A stretch of 52,660 nucleotides of DNA from Acetobacteraceae bacterium (GTDB taxonomy: Bacteria > Pseudomonadota > Alphaproteobacteria > Acetobacterales > Acetobacteraceae), in assembly GCA_021732665.1 (NCBI GenBank), contig JAKFUL010000013.1, forward strand, positions 1-52,660, given 5' to 3'. This document shows, piece by piece, positions 1-9,700 of the stretch; position 1 is the stretch's first letter; every line of letters begins with the position of its first letter. Below the pieces are notes generated by a model. The model was given only the letters and a program-made list of their open reading frames with translations, made no database searches and was not told the DNA's origin. A program made the translations under genes and the position numbers.

Positions 1-23
1 CCGTCGCCCCGCCGGCGCAGTGA
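1..23 (+). CDS. 3' end of upstream gene (probably RND adaptor)
   Basis: An open frame enters from the left edge and ends in TGA at 21-23, giving a tail of Val-Ala-Pro-Pro-Ala-Gln. The stop overlaps the GTG start of the next gene as GTGA, which suggests translational coupling. In RND operons the gene before the permease usually encodes the periplasmic membrane-fusion (HlyD-type) subunit. That identity is inferred from position only, since six residues cannot identify a family. Confidence 0.5.
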
Positions 24-3000
24 ATTTCTCCGCCCCCTTCATCGCGCGGCCCGTCGCCACCTCGCTGCTGGCGGTGGCCATGCTGCTGGCAGGAATGTTC
101 GGGTATCTGAAGCTGCCGGTCTCCTCGCTGCCCGAGGTGGATTTCCCCACGATCGAGGTCACGACCCAACTCCCCGGCGCCTCGCCCGAGACGGTGGCCG
201 TGCTGATCACCGCGTCGTTGGAACGCCAGCTCGCGCAGATCGCCGGCCTGGTCGACATGATCTCGGTCAGCAGCCCGGGCACCTCGCGCATCACCCTGCA
301 ATTCAACCTGGGACGCGACATCGATGACGCGGCGCAGGATGTGCAGGCGGCGCTGAATTCCGCCCGCGGCACGCTGCCGCTGAACCTTCCCTACCCGCCG
401 ACCTACGCCAAGGTGAACCCGGCCGATCCGCCGATCATGACCCTGGCGCTGACCTCCACCACCCTGCCCATCCATCGCGTGTCGGACATCGCCGACAGTC
501 TTCTGGCGCAAAGGCTGGCGCAGGTTTCGGGCGTGGGCCGCGTCACCGTGCAGGGCAATATGCGCCCGGCCATGCGGATACAGGGCGACCCGCGGCGCCT
601 CGCGGCCTATGGCCTGTCGCTGGAGGACATCCGCGCCACGGTGGTGGCCGCCAACCTCGCCGGCCCGAAGGGCGCGCTGGACGGCCCCCGCCAGGCCTCG
701 GCGGTCATGGCCAATGACCAGATCACCACCGCCGAGGGTTTTGCCAACCTCATCGTCGCCTGGCGTGGCGGCGCACCGGTGCGGCTCTCCGATGTCGGCG
801 TGGTGGTGGAGGGGCTGGAAAACACCCTCAACGCCGCCTTCTTCAATGGCGACCGCGCGGTGTTGCTGGACATCCAGCGCCAGCCCGGGGCGAATATCGT
901 CTCCACCGTGAACGAGGTGCGCGAGCAACTGGCACCCTTGCAGGCCTCACTGCCCGCCGGCCTGACGCTCACCGTGGTCTCCGACCGCACCGAGACCATC
1001 CGTGCCTCCGTGCATGAGGTGCAGTTCACGCTCGTGCTCTCCGTCGTGCTGGTGGTGGCGGTGATCTATATTTTTCTGCGCACCGGCCGCGCCACGCTGG
1101 TGCCGGGCGTGGCCTTGCCGCTGTCGATCATTGGCACCTTCGGCATCATGGCGCTGTGGGGCTTCTCGCTCGACAACCTGTCCTTGATGGCGCTGACCAT
1201 CGCGACAGGCTTCGTCGTCGACGACGCCATCGTCATGATCGAGAACATCGTCCGCCTGATCGAGGAGGGCGAGAGCCCGATGGCCGCGGCCTTCAAGGGT
1301 GCCAGGCAGATCGGCTTCACCGTGGTGTCGCTCACCGTGTCGCTCGTGGCGGTGTTCATCCCGCTGCTCTTCATGCCCGGCGTGGTCGGCCGGCTCTTCG
1401 CCGAATTCGCCATCACGCTCTCGGTCGCCGTCGTCGTCTCCATGGTGGTGTCGCTGACGCTGACGCCGATGATGACGGGACGCCTGATGCGCGCGCATGG
1501 CGTGGACCGGCCCAGCTGGGTCGCGCGGGTTTGCGAGCATGGCTTCGACTGGATGATCAAGCACTATTCCCGCTCGCTGCGCTGGGTGCTGCGCCATGAA
1601 TGGCTGATGCTCGGCCTCACCGCCGCCACGCTGGTCGGCACGGTCTGGCTCTACATCGCCATCCCCAAGGGGTTTCTCCCCGCCCAGGATACCGGGTTGC
1701 TGGTGATCACCACCGAGGGGCCGGAGGATGCCTCCTTCACCCGCCTCTCCGCCTTGCAGATGCAGGTGGCCGAGCTGGTGCGGGCCGACCCCGATGTCGT
1801 CTCTGTCACCGCCATCGCCGGCGCCGGCACGGTCAACGCGGCGCAGAACAATGGCCGCATCACCGCCGTGCTGCGGCCGCGCGCCGAGCGCGCCGCCAGC
1901 GCCCAGGACATCGCCGCGCGCATGGCACCCGTTCTGGCCGCCATCCCCGGCGTGGTGTCGCAAATCCAGCCCGTGCAGGACATCCAGATCGGTGCCCGTC
2001 CCAGCTCCACCCAGTACCAGTACACCCTGACGGATTCCGACGCTGCCCGCCTGCGCGAATGGGCGCCGCGATTGCTGGGCGCGCTGCGCGAGGTACCCAC
2101 GCTGCGCCAGGTCGGCTCCGACCAGCGCGACGGGGGCTTGCGCGTGCATGTCGAGGTCGATCGCGACATGGCCGCCCGCCTGGGCGTGACCATGCAGGCG
2201 GTGGATGACGTGCTGTACAGCGCCTTTGGCCAGCGCCAGATCAGCACGATCTACGCCCAGATCAACCAGTACCGCGTGGTGCTGGAAGCCAGCCCCGAGC
2301 TGCGCGACGACCCCAGCCTGATCGGCCTGCTGCGAGTGCCCGGCTCGGTCAACAATCTGGGCGGCGGCGGCGCGGGGGCGGGGGCCACCCAGGTCACCGC
2401 GGGTGCGACCGTGACCGCCACTTCGGCCAGCGCGTCGGGCAACTTCCAGGTGCCGCTGGCCGCCATCGCCACCATCACCCAGCGCGCCGGTCCCCTCACC
2501 ATCACCAGGCAGGACCAGTTCCCGGCCGTGACCATCGGCTTCGATCTCGCGCCGGGCGTCTCGCTCAGCCATGCCATCAGCGACATCGCCGCCGCCTCGG
2601 CAGCACTGAGCATGCCCGACACGGTATCGGGCGAATTCTCCGGTGACGCGGCGGAATTCAACCGCTCCCTCTCCTCCACCCCCTGGCTCATCCTCGCCGC
2701 GGTGGTGGTGATCTACCTGGTCCTCGGCGTGCTGTATGAGAGCGTGGTCCACCCCATCACCATCCTCTCCACCCTGCCATCGGCGGGCATCGGGGCGCTG
2801 CTGGCCTTGTGGGCCTGCGGGCTCGATCTCTCGGTGGTCGGCCTGATCGGCATCGTGCTGCTGATGGGCATCGTGAAGAAGAACGCGATCATGATGATCG
2901 ACTTCGCGCTCGAAGCGCAGCGCGACCATGGCCGCACGGCCGATGACGCGATCTACGAGGCTTGCGTGCTGCGCTTCCGGCCGATCATGATGACGACCAT

Positions 3001-3202
3001 GGCGGCGTTGCTGGGAGCCGTGCCGCTGGTCATCGGCCATGGCGCGGGCAGCGAACTGCGGCTGCCTTTGGGCGTCTCGGTCATCGGCGGTCTGCTGCTC
3101 AGCCAGGTCATCACCCTCTACACCACCCCGGTCATCTATTTGGCGCTGGAGCGGCTGCGGGTGCGGCTGGGCGGCGGCGCACAAACGCTGCCCGCCGAAT
3201 AG
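20..3202 (+). CDS. RND multidrug efflux permease (MdtB/AcrB family)
   Basis: Inner-membrane proton-driven efflux pump subunit of 1060 residues, the usual length for HAE1-type RND permeases. It starts MNFSAPFIARPVATSLLAVA, with the first membrane helix, and has two large periplasmic loops and 12 predicted helices. The proton-relay residues are present: the Asp pair at 401-402 in [12 protein letters not shown] and the Lys pair at about 953-954 in [14 protein letters not shown] Gly/Ala/Thr-rich insertion at about residues 776-805 lies in the second periplasmic loop and is longer than in the downstream paralogue. The GTG start overlaps the upstream stop. It precedes a second permease by one base, as in mdtBC/muxBC, where two permeases form a heterotrimer. 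Substrate unknown. Confidence 0.95.
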   Translation: MNFSAPFIARPVATSLLAVAMLLAGMFGYLKLPVSSLPEVDFPTIEVTTQLPGASPETVAVLITASLERQLAQIAGLVDMISVSSPGTSRITLQFNLGRDIDDAAQDVQAALNSARGTLPLNLPYPPTYAKVNPADPPIMTLALTSTTLPIHRVSDIADSLLAQRLAQVSGVGRVTVQGNMRPAMRIQGDPRRLAAYGLSLEDIRATVVAANLAGPKGALDGPRQASAVMANDQITTAEGFANLIVAWRGGAPVRLSDVGVVVEGLENTLNAAFFNGDRAVLLDIQRQPGANIVSTVNEVREQLAPLQASLPAGLTLTVVSDRTETIRASVHEVQFTLVLSVVLVVAVIYIFLRTGRATLVPGVALPLSIIGTFGIMALWGFSLDNLSLMALTIATGFVVDDAIVMIENIVRLIEEGESPMAAAFKGARQIGFTVVSLTVSLVAVFIPLLFMPGVVGRLFAEFAITLSVAVVVSMVVSLTLTPMMTGRLMRAHGVDRPSWVARVCEHGFDWMIKHYSRSLRWVLRHEWLMLGLTAATLVGTVWLYIAIPKGFLPAQDTGLLVITTEGPEDASFTRLSALQMQVAELVRADPDVVSVTAIAGAGTVNAAQNNGRITAVLRPRAERAASAQDIAARMAPVLAAIPGVVSQIQPVQDIQIGARPSSTQYQYTLTDSDAARLREWAPRLLGALREVPTLRQVGSDQRDGGLRVHVEVDRDMAARLGVTMQAVDDVLYSAFGQRQISTIYAQINQYRVVLEASPELRDDPSLIGLLRVPGSVNNLGGGGAGAGATQVTAGATVTATSASASGNFQVPLAAIATITQRAGPLTITRQDQFPAVTIGFDLAPGVSLSHAISDIAAASAALSMPDTVSGEFSGDAAEFNRSLSSTPWLILAAVVVIYLVLGVLYESVVHPITILSTLPSAGIGALLALWACGLDLSVVGLIGIVLLMGIVKKNAIMMIDFALEAQRDHGRTADDAIYEACVLRFRPIMMTTMAALLGAVPLVIGHGAGSELRLPLGVSVIGGLLLSQVITLYTTPVIYLALERLRVRLGGGAQTLPAE

Positions 3203-3203
3203 C

Positions 3204-6200
3204 ATGGCGATCTCCGAGCCCTTCATCCGCCGGCCCATCGCCACGATGATGCTCTCCATCGGGTTGGCGCTTTCGGGCATCATCGCCTATTTCGCCCTGC
3301 CCATCGCGCCTTTGCCGCGCGTCGATCTGCCCACCGTCGTCGTCACCGCCAGCCAGCCGGGCGCGGACCCGGCGGTCATGGCCTCCTCGGTCGCCGCCCC
3401 CCTCGAACGCCGCCTGGGCGCCATCGCCGGCGTGTCGGAGATGACCTCCACCTCGTCGCTCGGCAGCACCTCCATCGTGGTGCAGTTCGATCTCGACCGC
3501 CCGATCCGCGACGCCGCCAAGGATGTGCTGGCGGCGATCAACGCGGCCCAGACCGACCTGCCGGCCGGCCTGCCCAACCCGCCCTTCTTCCGTCGCGCCA
3601 ACCCCGCCGACGCGCCCGTCCTCATCCTCGCCGTCACCTCCGATACCCTGGCGCCCGGCGCCGTTTATGACGCGGTGGACTCTGTGCTCAGCCCGCGCAT
3701 CGCCCGCGTCGAGGGCGTGGCCCAGGTCATCGTCACCGGCGCCGAACAGCCGGCGGTGCGCGTGCAGGTCAACCCCGCCGCCATCGCCTCCGCCGGCGTG
3801 TCGATGGAGGCCATCCGCTCCACCATCAACAACGCCAACATCACCCAGCCCACCGGCCTGATCGAGGGCACGACGCAAGGCGGCGCCATCACGGTGAATG
3901 ACCGGATCGAGCGGCCGGAGGATTATGGCCGCCTCATCCTGCGGGCCCAGAACGGCGCGATCATGCGCATTTCCGACGTGGCGAATGTGGAACTGGGCGT
4001 GCGCGACCGCAGGCAGGCCGGCAATTTCAACGGCCGCCCGGCCATCATCATGATCGTCTTCAAGCAGCCCGACGCCAATGTCATCGAGGTGGTCGATGGC
4101 ATCCGCGCATTGCTGCCCAGTCTCGACCGCTGGATGCCCGCCGGCATCGTGGTCAACACCATACGCGACGGCTCCATCACCATCCGCGCCTCGGTCGCGG
4201 AGGTGCAGCACACGCTGCTGATCTCGATAGCGCTCGTGGTGGCGGTGATCGCGCTCTTCCTGCGCCGCACCGCCGCCATCGTGGCCGCCGCCATCTCGGT
4301 GCCGCTGTCGCTGCTGGGCACGCTGAGCGTGATGTGGCTGGTGGGGTATTCGCTGAACAACCTGTCGCTGATGGCGCTGACCATTTCGGTGGGCTTCGTG
4401 GTCGACGACGCCATCGTCATGATCGAGAACATGACGCGGCTGCGCGAACGCGGCATGGCCCGGCTGGAAGCGGCCATCGAGGGCGCGCGACAGATCGGCT
4501 TCACCGTCATCTCCATCACCCTCTCGCTGATCGCCGTCTTCATCCCGCTGCTGTTCATGCCCGGAATCCTGGGCCGGCTGTTCCGCGAATTCTCGGTCAC
4601 GCTGGCCATCGCGGTCGCCATCTCGGCGGTGATCTCGCTGACCGTGACGCCCATGGTGGCCGCGCGCATGGGCGGCGCCGAGGAAGGCCCGCCAGGTTGG
4701 TTCGGCCGCAATTTCGAACGCGCCATGGACGGCATGATCCGCGTCTATATCTGGTCGCTACGCTACGCGCTGCGCTGGCGCCGCGTCATGGTGCTGTTCA
4801 CCGTCAGCCTCGTGGGCGTCACCGTCTGGCTCTACACCATCGTGCCGAAGGATTTCTTCCCGCAGCAGGATAGCGGTCTGATCTTCGGCACCATCCAGGC
4901 GGCGCCCGACACCTCCTACCAGGAAATGCTGCGCATCTATGCCCGGGCCACTGAGATCATGATGCGCGACCCGGCGATCGAGGCGCTGGGCGGTTCGGTG
5001 GGCGGCGGCAACGGCAATTCCTCGGCCGCCACGGCGCGGCTGTTCATTTCTCTCAAGCCCAAGGATCAGCGGCCGGGCACCACCGCCGAGAGCATCATCA
5101 CCCGGCTGCGGCCGCAACTCGGCCGCATCCCCGGCACCCAGGTGTTCATGCGCGCGCAGCAGGACATCAATGCGGGGGGCCGGCCGGGAAATGCCCAGTT
5201 CCAGTACGTGCTGCTCTCGCCCGATCTGGAATCGCTGCAGAACTGGTCGGAGATTCTGGTGCGCCGGCTGCGCGAATTGCCGGAGCTGGCCGATGTCTCC
5301 TCCGACCAGCAGCGCTCCGGCCTGGTCTCCCGCCTCGTCGTCGACCGCGACGCGGCGGCCCGCCTGGGCATCTCCTTTCAGGCGGTCAACCAGACGCTGA
5401 ACAACGCCTTCTCGCAGCGCCAGGTCAGCGTCATCTACCGCACCCGCAACCAGTACCGCGTGGTGCTGGAACTGGACCCCGCCCTGGCCGAGGACCCGCG
5501 CCAGCTCGACCAGATCCACGTCCCCGGCCGCGCCGGCGCGCAGGTGCCGCTCTCCGCCTTTGCCCGGCTGGAACGCAGCCACGCGCCGCTCGCCATCATG
5601 CACCAGGGGCAGTTCCCGGCCTCCACCATCACCTTCAACCTGCGCGAGGGCGTGGCGCTGGGGCAGGCCGCGGCCCTGATCGACCAGGCCAAGCTGGACA
5701 TCCAGATGCCCGGCTCGATCCGCGGCGAGTTCGCCGGCAATGCGCGGGTCTTCCGCAATTTCCAGACCGGGCAGGGGCTGCTGATCATCGCGGCATTGCT
5801 GAGCATCTACCTCGTGCTGGGCGTGCTCTACGAAAGCCTGATCCACCCGCTGACCATCATCTCCACCATCCCCACAGCCGGCATCGGCTGCCTGCTGGCG
5901 CTGCTCGCCACCAACACGCCCTTCACCGTCATCGCCCTGATCGGCATCATCCTGCTGATGGGCATCGTGAAGAAAAACGCCATCATGATGGTGGATTTTG
6001 CCCTGCAACACGAACGCGAGGGCGGCGAACCGGGCGAGACCGCCATCCTGGAAGCCTGCCGCGAAAGGTTCCGACCCATCCTGATGACCACGCTGGCCGC
6101 CATCATGGGCGCGGTGCCGTTGGCACTGGCTTCCGGCCCCGGGGGTGAGCTGCGCCAGCCGCTGGGCATCGCCATCATCGGGGGGCTGGTGTTTTCGCAG

Positions 6201-6296
6201 TTGCTCACGCTCTACACCACGCCGGTGGTCTATCTGGCGCTGGAGAATCTGGCCGGCGGCAAGCGGGCCCGGCTGGTGACGGCGCCGGCGGAGTAG
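3204..6296 (+). CDS. RND multidrug efflux permease, second of tandem pair (MdtC-like)
   Basis: A 1030-residue RND permease paralogous to its upstream neighbour. The ATG at 3204, one base after the previous stop, gives the conserved N-terminus [20 protein letters not shown]; the frame is open further upstream but that part overlaps the first permease. Proton-relay residues are intact (Asp 401-402 in [12 protein letters not shown], Lys 923-924 in [14 protein letters not shown]). It lacks the Gly-rich insertion of the first permease. The two probably assemble into one MdtBC-type hetero-oligomer with the adaptor that ends at base 23. No outer-membrane TolC-type gene follows, so that partner must be elsewhere. 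Confidence 0.95.
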   Translation: MAISEPFIRRPIATMMLSIGLALSGIIAYFALPIAPLPRVDLPTVVVTASQPGADPAVMASSVAAPLERRLGAIAGVSEMTSTSSLGSTSIVVQFDLDRPIRDAAKDVLAAINAAQTDLPAGLPNPPFFRRANPADAPVLILAVTSDTLAPGAVYDAVDSVLSPRIARVEGVAQVIVTGAEQPAVRVQVNPAAIASAGVSMEAIRSTINNANITQPTGLIEGTTQGGAITVNDRIERPEDYGRLILRAQNGAIMRISDVANVELGVRDRRQAGNFNGRPAIIMIVFKQPDANVIEVVDGIRALLPSLDRWMPAGIVVNTIRDGSITIRASVAEVQHTLLISIALVVAVIALFLRRTAAIVAAAISVPLSLLGTLSVMWLVGYSLNNLSLMALTISVGFVVDDAIVMIENMTRLRERGMARLEAAIEGARQIGFTVISITLSLIAVFIPLLFMPGILGRLFREFSVTLAIAVAISAVISLTVTPMVAARMGGAEEGPPGWFGRNFERAMDGMIRVYIWSLRYALRWRRVMVLFTVSLVGVTVWLYTIVPKDFFPQQDSGLIFGTIQAAPDTSYQEMLRIYARATEIMMRDPAIEALGGSVGGGNGNSSAATARLFISLKPKDQRPGTTAESIITRLRPQLGRIPGTQVFMRAQQDINAGGRPGNAQFQYVLLSPDLESLQNWSEILVRRLRELPELADVSSDQQRSGLVSRLVVDRDAAARLGISFQAVNQTLNNAFSQRQVSVIYRTRNQYRVVLELDPALAEDPRQLDQIHVPGRAGAQVPLSAFARLERSHAPLAIMHQGQFPASTITFNLREGVALGQAAALIDQAKLDIQMPGSIRGEFAGNARVFRNFQTGQGLLIIAALLSIYLVLGVLYESLIHPLTIISTIPTAGIGCLLALLATNTPFTVIALIGIILLMGIVKKNAIMMVDFALQHEREGGEPGETAILEACRERFRPILMTTLAAIMGAVPLALASGPGGELRQPLGIAIIGGLVFSQLLTLYTTPVVYLALENLAGGKRARLVTAPAE

Positions 6297-6300
6297 GGGG

Positions 6301-6330
6301 CCAGCGTGGCCCTTGTGAGGGCTTTGCCCC
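6301..6330 (+). repeat. Partial copy of stop-linked terminator-like repeat
   Basis: Begins four bases after the RND stop. It shares AGCGTGGCCCTTG(T/G)GAG and GGGCT(T/C)TGCCC with the complete copy at 43646-43716, but only the first hairpin region is recognisable. AGGGCTTTGCCCC is a degraded form of the hairpin seen there. Probably an old terminator unit. Confidence 0.55.
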
Positions 6331-6599
6331 GTCCGCGCGAATCCCAGCTTCTGCACCGGCCCGGCCACAAAGCTGCCGCCGGGCGGCGGCCGGCCAGGGG
6401 CACGCGCAAATTCCGCGTGGATGGCGGCACTTTCGAAGCGATGCGGCACCATGCCCGTGAGCTCGGCGCCAATGGCCAGCGCCTGAGCGCCCGCCTCATC
6501 ACCGACCAGGTCGGCGGGAGGATCCGCACCTTCCATTTCACCCCATCGCAGCGCCGCTTGGTCTCATGATTTGAGGCTCAGCGGGGATATTTTATCAAT

Positions 6600-6626
6600 T
6601 TGCAAACACTTTCCGATCGGTTAATC
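6600..6626 (+). promoter_or_regulatory. Possible sigma70-type promoter of the RTX gene
   Basis: In the AT-rich patch, TTGCAA (6600-6605) and TTAATC (6621-6626) are separated by 15 bp, slightly short for a sigma70 promoter. It lies 118 bp before the ATG at 6745. Weak match, proposed from position and base composition. Confidence 0.25.
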
Positions 6627-6744
6627 CTCACCTCTGGAAGAGCCGAGCTTGCGAATCAAACCCGGCCCATCCGGGCAATGCGGGGTGGACGCCCCCGTGC
6701 TGCCGCCTGAACGACGTCCGAAGTGAACAAGAGAGCAGTCCCGC

Positions 6745-9700
6745 ATGCCCCTCACCGGTCTTGGCCCCTCCATCATCTTCGCCGAGAACACGGTGAATGC
6801 CGCGCCGCAGCTGCTGGACGCGGATGTCACCTTCACCTTCACCTCCTCGCTCACTGGCGGGCGGCTGGTGGTCTCCGGGCTGCTGGCGGAGGACCGGGTG
6901 TCGGTGCTCGACCAGGGCGGGGCCGAGGGGCAGATCGGGGTTTCCGGCGCCGATATCAGCTTCGGCGGCACGGTGTTTGGCACGCTTACGGGCGGTGCGG
7001 GCAATGACGCCGTCATCACCTTCAACGCCAGCGCCACCGCCGCCGGCGTGGATGCGCTGATCCAGCGCCTGGCCTATCGCAATGTCAGCGACACGCCGAC
7101 GCTGACGCGCACACTCACGGTCAATGTGGTGGATGGTTCGGGCGCTGGGCTGGGCGGCATCGGCACGCTGGCCGCGCTTTCCGGCACCGCCAGTCCGTTC
7201 AACGGCATCACTGGAGGCGCCACGGGCAACTACAGCGCGCCCGCCTTCCTGGACCTGGACGGCGATGGCGATCTCGACCTGGTCTCGGGCGATTTCGGGG
7301 GCAGCGTGCTGGCCTTTCGCAACATTGGCAGCGCCTCGGCACCATCCTTCAGCGCCAACCCGTTAAGCGGCAGCGCCAATCCTTTCAACGGCATTGATGT
7401 TGGTGACTACGCCAAGCCCGCCTTCCTGGACCTGGACGGTGATGGCGATCTCGACCTGGTCTCAGGCAATCGCGCGGGCAACTTGCTGGCCTTTCGCAAC
7501 ATCGGCACCGCCTCGGCACCATCCTTCAGCGCCACCCCGTTAAGCGGCAGCGCCAATCCGTTCAACGGCCTTGACGCTGGGTTCAACAGCACGCCCGCCT
7601 TCCTGGACCTGGACGGCGATGGCGATCTCGACCTGGTGTCCGGCAGTGACATCGGCCCGCTGCTGGCCTGGCGCAACACCGGCACGGCCTCGGCGCCATC
7701 CTTCAGCCCCACCCCATTAAGCGACAGCGCCAATCCATTCGACGGAATCAATGTCGGCAACTACACCAACCCCGCCTTCGTCGACCTGGACGGTGACGGC
7801 GATCGCGACCTGGTCGTGGGCAGTGGAATCGGCAATTTTGTGCCTTTTCGCAACACCGGCAGCGCCTCGGTGCCGGCATTCACCGCTCTGAGCGGCACCG
7901 CAGATCCGTTCAACGGCATTTTCATCGGGGCGAACAGCACGCCCGCCTTCGTGGATCTGGACCGCGATGGCGATCTCGACCTCGTCTCGGGCGAGTTCAA
8001 CGGCCCGCTATTTGCCTTCCGCAACACGCCGCCCCTGCCCGGCATCACCGTCAATGTCACCCCGGAGGCGGAGGGCCCCGCCGCCCCCAGCGCGCCCGAC
8101 CTCGACGCCGCCTCCGACACCGGCGCCTCCCCCCTCGACAACATCACGAAGGACAACACGCCCAGCTTCAGCGGCACCGCCACGGCCGGCCTGACGGTCA
8201 CGCTCTATGACAGCGACGGCACCACAGCGCTGGGCAGCACCACTTCCGCTGGCGACGGCAAATGGTCCATCACCGCCGCCACCCTGGACGATGGCGACCA
8301 CAGCATCACCGCGGTGGCGTCGAATGGCGAGGGCACTTCCAGCGTCCCCTCTGCCTCGCTGACGGTCACCATCGACACCAAGGCGCCCGCGGCGCCCGGC
8401 GAGCCCGACCTGAGTGCGAAGTTTGATTCAGGCCGCAGCGCGACCGACAATATCACCAGCGTCACCAACCCATTCTTCACGGGCACCGCCTTGGAGAACG
8501 GCTCCACCATCACCCTCTTTGACAGCGATGGCACGACCATTCTGGGCACGACCACCGTGACCAACGGGACTTGGTCCATCGGCAGTTCCAAGCTGGCCGA
8601 GGGCGATCACACCGTTACCGCCCGGGCCACCGACGCGGCCGGCAATGTGAGTGCCGCCTCCACCGCGCTGGTCGTGACCATCGACACGGAAGCGCCCGAC
8701 CAGCCCGCCGCCCCCACGCTGGACGCGGCCTCCGACACCGGAATCTCCAACAGCGACGGCATCACCAACGACACCACCCCGACCTTCACCGGCACGACCG
8801 AGGGCCTGGCCTTCGTCCAGCTTTTCGACACCGACGGAAAGACGGTGCTGGGCACGACCACCGCCGATGGGACGGGCGCCTGGAGCATCACCTCGACCAC
8901 CCTCTCGGCCGTCGATCATTCCATCACGACGAAGGTCACGGATGTGGCCGGCAATGTCTCCTCCGCCTCGCCCGTGACCGCGGTGACGGTGGACAACACC
9001 GCGCCGGCGGTGAGCGGCAGGATCAACATCTCCGACACCGCGCTGAAGATCGGCGACACCGCCAATGTGCAGTTCACCTTCACCGAGAAGGTGGCCGGTT
9101 TCACCACCGACGATGTGCTGGTGGAGAACGCCAAGCTCGGCGGCCTCGCCACCGCCGATGGCGGCCTCACCTGGACGGCGGTGCTGACGCCCAGCAGCGG
9201 CGTGACCGACAGCGCGAACATCCTGACGGTGGACCTGACCGGCCTCACCGACCTGGCCGGCAATGCCGGGGTGGGCACGAAGGTCAGCGGGAATTACGGG
9301 GTCGATACCGAGCGGCCGTCGCTCGCCTCCGCCATCGCCATCTCCGACACCGCGCTGAAGATCGGCGACACCGCGACGGTGACCTTCACCTTCACCGAGG
9401 CGGTGACGGGCTTCACCGCGGCCGATATCGTCGTGCCCAACGGCAAGCTCGCCAACCTCATGACCGGCGATGGCGGGATCATTTTCACAGCGACGCTGAC
9501 GCCCAACGGCAGCACCACCGCCGCCAGCAATGTCCTGACCCTCGACCTGACGGGCGTCAACGACCTCAACGGCAATGCCGGCTCGGGCACCGCCGACAGC
9601 GGCAACTACGCGGTGGACACGGTGCGGCCGACGCTGGGCATCAAGCTCTCCGACACGGCGCTGTCGATCGGCGAGGCGGCGACGGTCACCTTCACCTTCA

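Larger units (their letters stand above)
6297..6744. other. 448-bp intergenic stretch before the RTX gene
   Basis: After the repeat at 6301-6330 there is a GC-rich part. It carries an 87-codon open frame (6306-6569, GTG start) with no recognisable homology and no clear ribosome site, judged unlikely to be a gene. An AT-richer part follows at about 6566-6635, where the promoter of the RTX gene probably lies. Nothing else was identified. Confidence 0.5.

Noticed and set aside
947..3283. Long minus-strand frame (778 codons) across the first RND gene
   Set aside because: It is antisense to a complete RND permease, rich in His/Asp/Gly/Arg as expected from the opposite strand of high-GC coding DNA, and has no recognisable domain.
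6306..6569. 87-codon frame between the RND and RTX genes
   Set aside because: It starts inside the terminator-like repeat, has no good ribosome site and no family resemblance.
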